Part shown: positions 60,423 to 64,000 of the stretch, one piece after another
How positions within the stretch are numbered: position 1 is the first letter of the stretch
How the letters are laid out: every line of letters starts with the position of its first letter
Assembly (NCBI GenBank): GCA_017549185.1
Contig: JAFYVJ010000014.1
Location: 23,013-87,012 of the forward strand
Direction: 5' to 3'
Source: Roseburia sp.
GTDB lineage: Bacteria > Bacillota > Clostridia > Lachnospirales > Lachnospiraceae
Length of the DNA: 64,000 bases
Translations under genes and position numbers: made by a program
Notes under the pieces: generated by a model
The model's database searches: none
What the model was told of the DNA's origin: nothing
The model's input: only the letters and a program-made list of their open reading frames with translations

Positions 60423-62846
60423 GTGAGAGCACGGCCGTTATGCATTATGTCATTAGGCTTTCTCCTTGGAATTCTTGTAGCAAGTACAAAGAATCAATGG
60501 GTACTGTTACCTGTTATACTAGGTTGGGTTTTATTAGCAGCACAAATAAAGGTGGAAAAAAGCAGACTTTTCGGATATGGAAAGCTGCTTTTTTATACAA
60601 TAGGTTTTATATTAGGGGCATATCGGTATGATGTACAGCAGGAATTCCGGGCAGAATATGAGCCTTTACTTCAGGATGGAATGAAGGTGATACTCCAGGG
60701 GGAATTGGAGGAAAAAGAGTATAAGAATCATTCTTATCTATATTATCTAAATAATTGTTATCTAAAACTGGAGCAGGATGAAGTTTCAGTTAAATCAAAA
60801 AAAGCAGGTAAATATCTTATAACTGCCTGCAATCAGGTAATTGTCGAGATGGAAGATGATACGATTCCAATCGGCAAAGTCTTAGTGTTAGAAGGCAATG
60901 TAAATGTCTTCAATCAGGCACGAAATGAAGGAAATTTTGATGAAAAATCCTTCTATCAATCCCAGAAAATTGATTTTAAATTAAAGAAAGCATTTGTTGT
61001 AGAATTGCATGGTGAAGAAGATGAATTTCGTGAAGGTCTTTATCGGTTGAAGCAACGGTTAAAGAGTGTTTATGCTAATTGTATGACAGAAGAAACAGGG
61101 GGAGTAATCACTATGATGGCATTAGGAGATAAATCCCTTATGGATGCTGAGATAAAAGAATTATATCAAAAAGTGGGTATCTCACATGTGTTAGCGATAT
61201 CGGGATTACATGTTTCGGTTATCGGTATGACGATTTATAATTTATTACGTAAGCTGTTCGGTTCGTTTGTGGTGTCAGGTACTTTGGCGGGGGGTTTTAT
61301 GTTTGCCTATGGTTGTATGGCTGGGTTTAGACCTTCTGCAACTCGTGCCATTATTATGTTTTTTATGATGTTGCTCGGACAAATGATAGGGCGGAGTTAT
61401 GATTCGTTGTCATCATTAAGTTTATCAGGAATGTGGCTGTTATGGGAAAATGTTTTTTTGTTGAAATACGCTGGCTTCTTGTTTTCGTATGCGGCGGTAC
61501 TTGGTGTGGTATTAGTTGGAAAGATGGTAGCAAAGACTTTTAAAGAAAAGAATAAACTACGAGATTTGTTATATTCAAGTTTTTCCATTCAGCTTGTAAC
61601 CGTTCCATTGACAGCGTATTTCTATTTTGAAGTGCCGGTTTATGGGATGTTGGTGAATTTGTTGGTACTTCCTATGATGAGCATGCTGTTATTTTTTGGA
61701 CTGTTGGGAGGGTTCATTGGTTTAGTATGGATGGATGTAGCAAGATGGATTTTAGTTCCATGTCAGTTAATATTATTGTTTTATCAAAAGCTATCAGGAA
61801 TCATACAAGGACTGCCCAATGCAGGACTTATTACAGGACAGCCGGTACTTTGGAGAATGGTTGCTTTTTATTGTGCTTTGTCAGTGGTGATATATGTGAT
61901 TTGGAAGAGTAGGAATGTGCGGGGATATATCGTTACTGGGGTACTACTTTTGGCATTTGTGTTATATCTGCCAAATGATGATGCAGAAGTAAATATTTTA
62001 GACGTAGGACAGGGAGACGGTATTTATCTGAGGACTTCATCTGGACATGATATTTTTATAGACGGTGGAAGTACAGATACCGGTAAGGTGGGGACTTATA
62101 GGATTCTGCCATTTTTAAAGAGTCGGGGTGTGAAAGAGATTGATTACTGGTTTGTATCACATGCAGATAGAGATCATGTATCGGGTCTGCAGGAGATATT
62201 GGAGTCTGGTTATCATGTGGAGAATCTAGTATTTGCAGAAAGTGTCGTGGAAGATGAGACATACGAGGAATTGTTGGAACTGGCATATTGTATGAAGACA
62301 GAAGTGTTACATATGGGTTATCTGGATTGTTTGCATTTGGGAGACGCCAGACTGACTTGTATATTTCCTTATGATGAGTTCGCAACAGAGGATAAGAATG
62401 CAGCATCGTTGGTGCTTTATTTTAAAGAACGAGAGTTTGATGGAATTTTTACAGGTGATATTGGAGTTAGTGAGGAAGCATGGATTGCAGAACATCGAAA
62501 AGAGTGGATGAGAATAGATGATTCAGAAAGCGGTAAGGAAATAAATGATAAAAGTGTAAATGATAAGAGTGAAAATGGAGTATCAAGGATTGATTTGTAT
62601 AAGGTGGCACATCATGGCTCTAGGTATTCTAACAGTACAGTGATTTTAGAAGCGTTGCAGCCTAAAGTAGCGGTGATTTCTTGTGGAACGAATAATAGTT
62701 ATGGACATCCTCATGAAGAAACTTTAGAACGATTAAAAATGGCAGGATGTGAGATATGGAATACGGCAGAGAGCGGGCAAGTGACAGTGGAAATCAATGA
62801 AGATAAGGATAAAGTGGAGGTTTCTGGATGGTTACAGCCCGACTGA
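60423..62846 (+). CDS. comEC: ComEC/Rec2 DNA uptake channel
   Basis: The protein (807 aa) should form the channel that passes single-stranded DNA in transformation. An N-terminal DUF4131 region has two or three helices and an OB-like part (residues ~1-190). The membrane Competence domain (about 215-500) includes HVLAISGLHVSVIGM, GCMAGFRPSATRAIIMF and several helices. The C-terminal metallo-beta-lactamase-like domain has ILDVGQGDGIYLRT, DGGSTDTGKVG, SHADRDHVSGL, FTGDIG, VAHHGSRYSNS and SYGHPHEETLERL. The start is GTG 60423 after GGGAGTAGG. Confidence 0.94.
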   Translation: MRARPLCIMSLGFLLGILVASTKNQWVLLPVILGWVLLAAQIKVEKSRLFGYGKLLFYTIGFILGAYRYDVQQEFRAEYEPLLQDGMKVILQGELEEKEYKNHSYLYYLNNCYLKLEQDEVSVKSKKAGKYLITACNQVIVEMEDDTIPIGKVLVLEGNVNVFNQARNEGNFDEKSFYQSQKIDFKLKKAFVVELHGEEDEFREGLYRLKQRLKSVYANCMTEETGGVITMMALGDKSLMDAEIKELYQKVGISHVLAISGLHVSVIGMTIYNLLRKLFGSFVVSGTLAGGFMFAYGCMAGFRPSATRAIIMFFMMLLGQMIGRSYDSLSSLSLSGMWLLWENVFLLKYAGFLFSYAAVLGVVLVGKMVAKTFKEKNKLRDLLYSSFSIQLVTVPLTAYFYFEVPVYGMLVNLLVLPMMSMLLFFGLLGGFIGLVWMDVARWILVPCQLILLFYQKLSGIIQGLPNAGLITGQPVLWRMVAFYCALSVVIYVIWKSRNVRGYIVTGVLLLAFVLYLPNDDAEVNILDVGQGDGIYLRTSSGHDIFIDGGSTDTGKVGTYRILPFLKSRGVKEIDYWFVSHADRDHVSGLQEILESGYHVENLVFAESVVEDETYEELLELAYCMKTEVLHMGYLDCLHLGDARLTCIFPYDEFATEDKNAASLVLYFKEREFDGIFTGDIGVSEEAWIAEHRKEWMRIDDSESGKEINDKSVNDKSENGVSRIDLYKVAHHGSRYSNSTVILEALQPKVAVISCGTNNSYGHPHEETLERLKMAGCEIWNTAESGQVTVEINEDKDKVEVSGWLQPD

Positions 62847-62978
62847 TAAGAGAATTATTTTGTGCGGAATAATTGTATCTTACTTTTATAAAGTGCATGT
62901 TACCCTTTGTAAGGTTGAGATTCTTATTCAAAAGGGTTATAGTTAATTATAAAAGCAAATGATGAGGTGAGAAATCAT

Positions 62979-63425
62979 ATGGAGATAAAAGTCTTAAAAA
63001 TTGTCCAAAGTGAGCCGGAAGAAGTGGAAATCCGCTGTCATGAAGTGACGGATCAGGTGAAGGACATTGTCACTTTTGTGAAATCAAGACAAGGACAATT
63101 AACGGGGGTAATCGAAGGAAAACAATATGAAATTCCAGTGACAGATGTATATTATGTAGAAGCTGTGGACAATACGGTTTTTATCTATGGAGTGAAAAAG
63201 GTATATGAAGCCAGACAAAAGTTATATGAACTAGAAGGGATTTTAAGAGAGAAATATTTCTTACGGGTTTCTAAGTCGCTGATTGTAAATCTAATGAAAG
63301 TAAAATCTATCAAACCTGCGCTAAATGGCAGATATTCCGCTATTTTGCAAAGCGGTGAGGAGATTATTATTTCCAGAAAATATGTGTCCGATTTGAAAAA
63401 AGCATTGAAAGGAGAATTATTCTGA
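62979..63425 (+). CDS. LytTR-type DNA-binding regulator
   Basis: The protein (148 aa) has a short N-terminal part and a LytTR domain (YEIPVTDVYYVEAVDNTVFIYGVKKVYEARQKLYELEGIL, FLRVSKSLIVNLMKVKSIKPALNGRYSAILQSGEEIIISRKYV). It lacks a receiver domain. Such stand-alone LytTR regulators usually pair with a DUF3021 membrane protein, which here overlaps it by one base (TGATG). The pair probably senses a membrane or peptide signal and controls its own operon. ATG 62979 follows GAGGTGAG. Confidence 0.92.
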   Translation: MEIKVLKIVQSEPEEVEIRCHEVTDQVKDIVTFVKSRQGQLTGVIEGKQYEIPVTDVYYVEAVDNTVFIYGVKKVYEARQKLYELEGILREKYFLRVSKSLIVNLMKVKSIKPALNGRYSAILQSGEEIIISRKYVSDLKKALKGELF

Positions 63426-63862
63426 TGCGGGGAAAAGAGTTAGTGAATGATATGATATATACATATTTTATGCTGGTGACCATGATTTTAGGTGTAATGA
63501 TGGTATTGGGAACACATTTTATGCCGGACGTAAGATTCGGTTATGAAGCATTTGGAACACCGTTACAGTATGCAGCATGGGGAACGCTGCCGAATATAGT
63601 AATGTATGCGAAAAAAGAACTCACTTTAAAGCAATTTCTGATTCGTAAGATGATACAGTTGTTATTAGTGGAGATTATTGTAATTAATGTGGCGATACCT
63701 GCTCAAATTGTAGAAGCGAGGAATATAGAAGTGGTAGTGGCGTTAGCGGTAGGAATTTTGGTAGTTTATATTTTTACACATTTGATAGAATGGTTCCAAA
63801 ATTATACGATGGCAAAAAGGATGACAGAGGAACTTCTGGTATTTCAAAAGAAGCATGAGTGA
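63425..63862 (+). CDS. DUF3021 family membrane protein
   Basis: The protein (145 aa) has four membrane segments (about residues 10-30, 40-62, 74-98 and 103-125) and the late HLIEWFQNYTMAKRMTEELL. This matches the small DUF3021 proteins encoded beside LytTR regulators, where they are thought to act as membrane-bound inhibitors. It overlaps the LytTR gene by one base. Nothing else of the operon is seen before the window ends. Confidence 0.85.
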   Translation: MRGKELVNDMIYTYFMLVTMILGVMMVLGTHFMPDVRFGYEAFGTPLQYAAWGTLPNIVMYAKKELTLKQFLIRKMIQLLLVEIIVINVAIPAQIVEARNIEVVVALAVGILVVYIFTHLIEWFQNYTMAKRMTEELLVFQKKHE

Positions 63863-64000
63863 GGTAGTGTCAAGTGACCTATGAAAAACTGAGCAAAAAG
63901 AAAAAGGCTCATATGAACCTTGAAAATTGCAGATATTTCAGTTTGAGGTAGGCGTCCGCCACCCTTGACAACACACAAAAGAACTGCTGTAGGTCGATTA
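63863..64000. other. Possible end of a mobile element at the window edge
   Basis: Past the DUF3021 stop the text changes in base composition. GTGTCAAGTGACC (63869-63881) is followed about 70 bp later by GGCGTCCGCCACCC and TTGACAACAC. TGTCAA and TTGACA form an inverted pair. No coding region can be judged before the edge. The start of an insertion sequence is one possibility; I cannot assign a family. Confidence 0.25.

Overview
The window looks like chromosomal DNA of a low-GC anaerobic Firmicute, most likely of the Lachnospiraceae type (Clostridia). Several things point that way: AT-rich codon use, strong AAGGAGG ribosome binding sites, the rbgA-rnhB-FliK-like-FlhB-like-yraN gene order, a DUF512 radical SAM gene beside der-plsY-gpsA, a glutaminyl-tRNA synthetase, and an argC-GNAT-argJ-argB-argD operon. 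I saw no rRNA, tRNA, CRISPR array or complete insertion sequence.

Layout. 1-5.7 kb: conserved genes (end of rbgA, rnhB, FliK-like, FlhB-like, yraN, pgeF, M42 aminopeptidase). 5.7-15.9 kb: an accessory block. It holds a decayed and an intact Rpn-type PD-(D/E)XK nuclease gene, a ToxN/AbiQ-family toxin with a plausible type III antitoxin RNA, a 206-bp direct repeat with conserved hairpins, an XRE regulator, and a divergent pair encoding a YD-like-repeat lipoprotein and a 1901-residue M23-peptidase/adhesin-like protein. 15.9-19.4 kb: a YtrA-type GntR regulator with an ABC exporter and a recognisable operator. 19.5-25 kb: DUF512, der, plsY, gpsA, dut. 25-32 kb: a shared sugar-ABC ATPase, a CdaR-type regulator, and a second type IIA topoisomerase pair. 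32-36 kb: folate genes folC-folE-folP-folBK. 36-46 kb: CPBP protease, C39-type peptidase, MCP-like receptor, pseudo-rhomboid, glnS, DUF2225 protein, GH13 amylase. 46-48 kb: a cobalamin riboswitch heading a Cys-rich protein, a transcobalamin-like lipoprotein and an ECF S component. 48-55 kb: arginine biosynthesis, with argG convergent to the B12 operon and divergent from argCJBD. 55-63 kb: an orphan solute-binding protein, then comEA, a two-component system, a GerMN lipoprotein and comEC. 63-64 kb: a LytTR/DUF3021 pair and a possible mobile-element end.

Two intergenic repeat families recur. One is bounded by GTAAC(T/A)(A/G)TTCAG and its inverse; copies often start directly after stop codons, and they flank the B12 riboswitch. 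The other begins and ends in AAGGAGG, carries CCTCTG/CAGAGG and TTTTGC/GCAAAA hairpins, and supplies the ribosome binding site of the FliK-like, rpn and argJ genes. Upstream of argJ it has expanded into tandem 53-bp copies. The most interesting candidates for new biology are the type III toxin-antitoxin locus, the duplicated 206-bp structured element, the Shine-Dalgarno-carrying repeats, and the riboswitch-controlled cobamide capture operon split by a repeat insertion.
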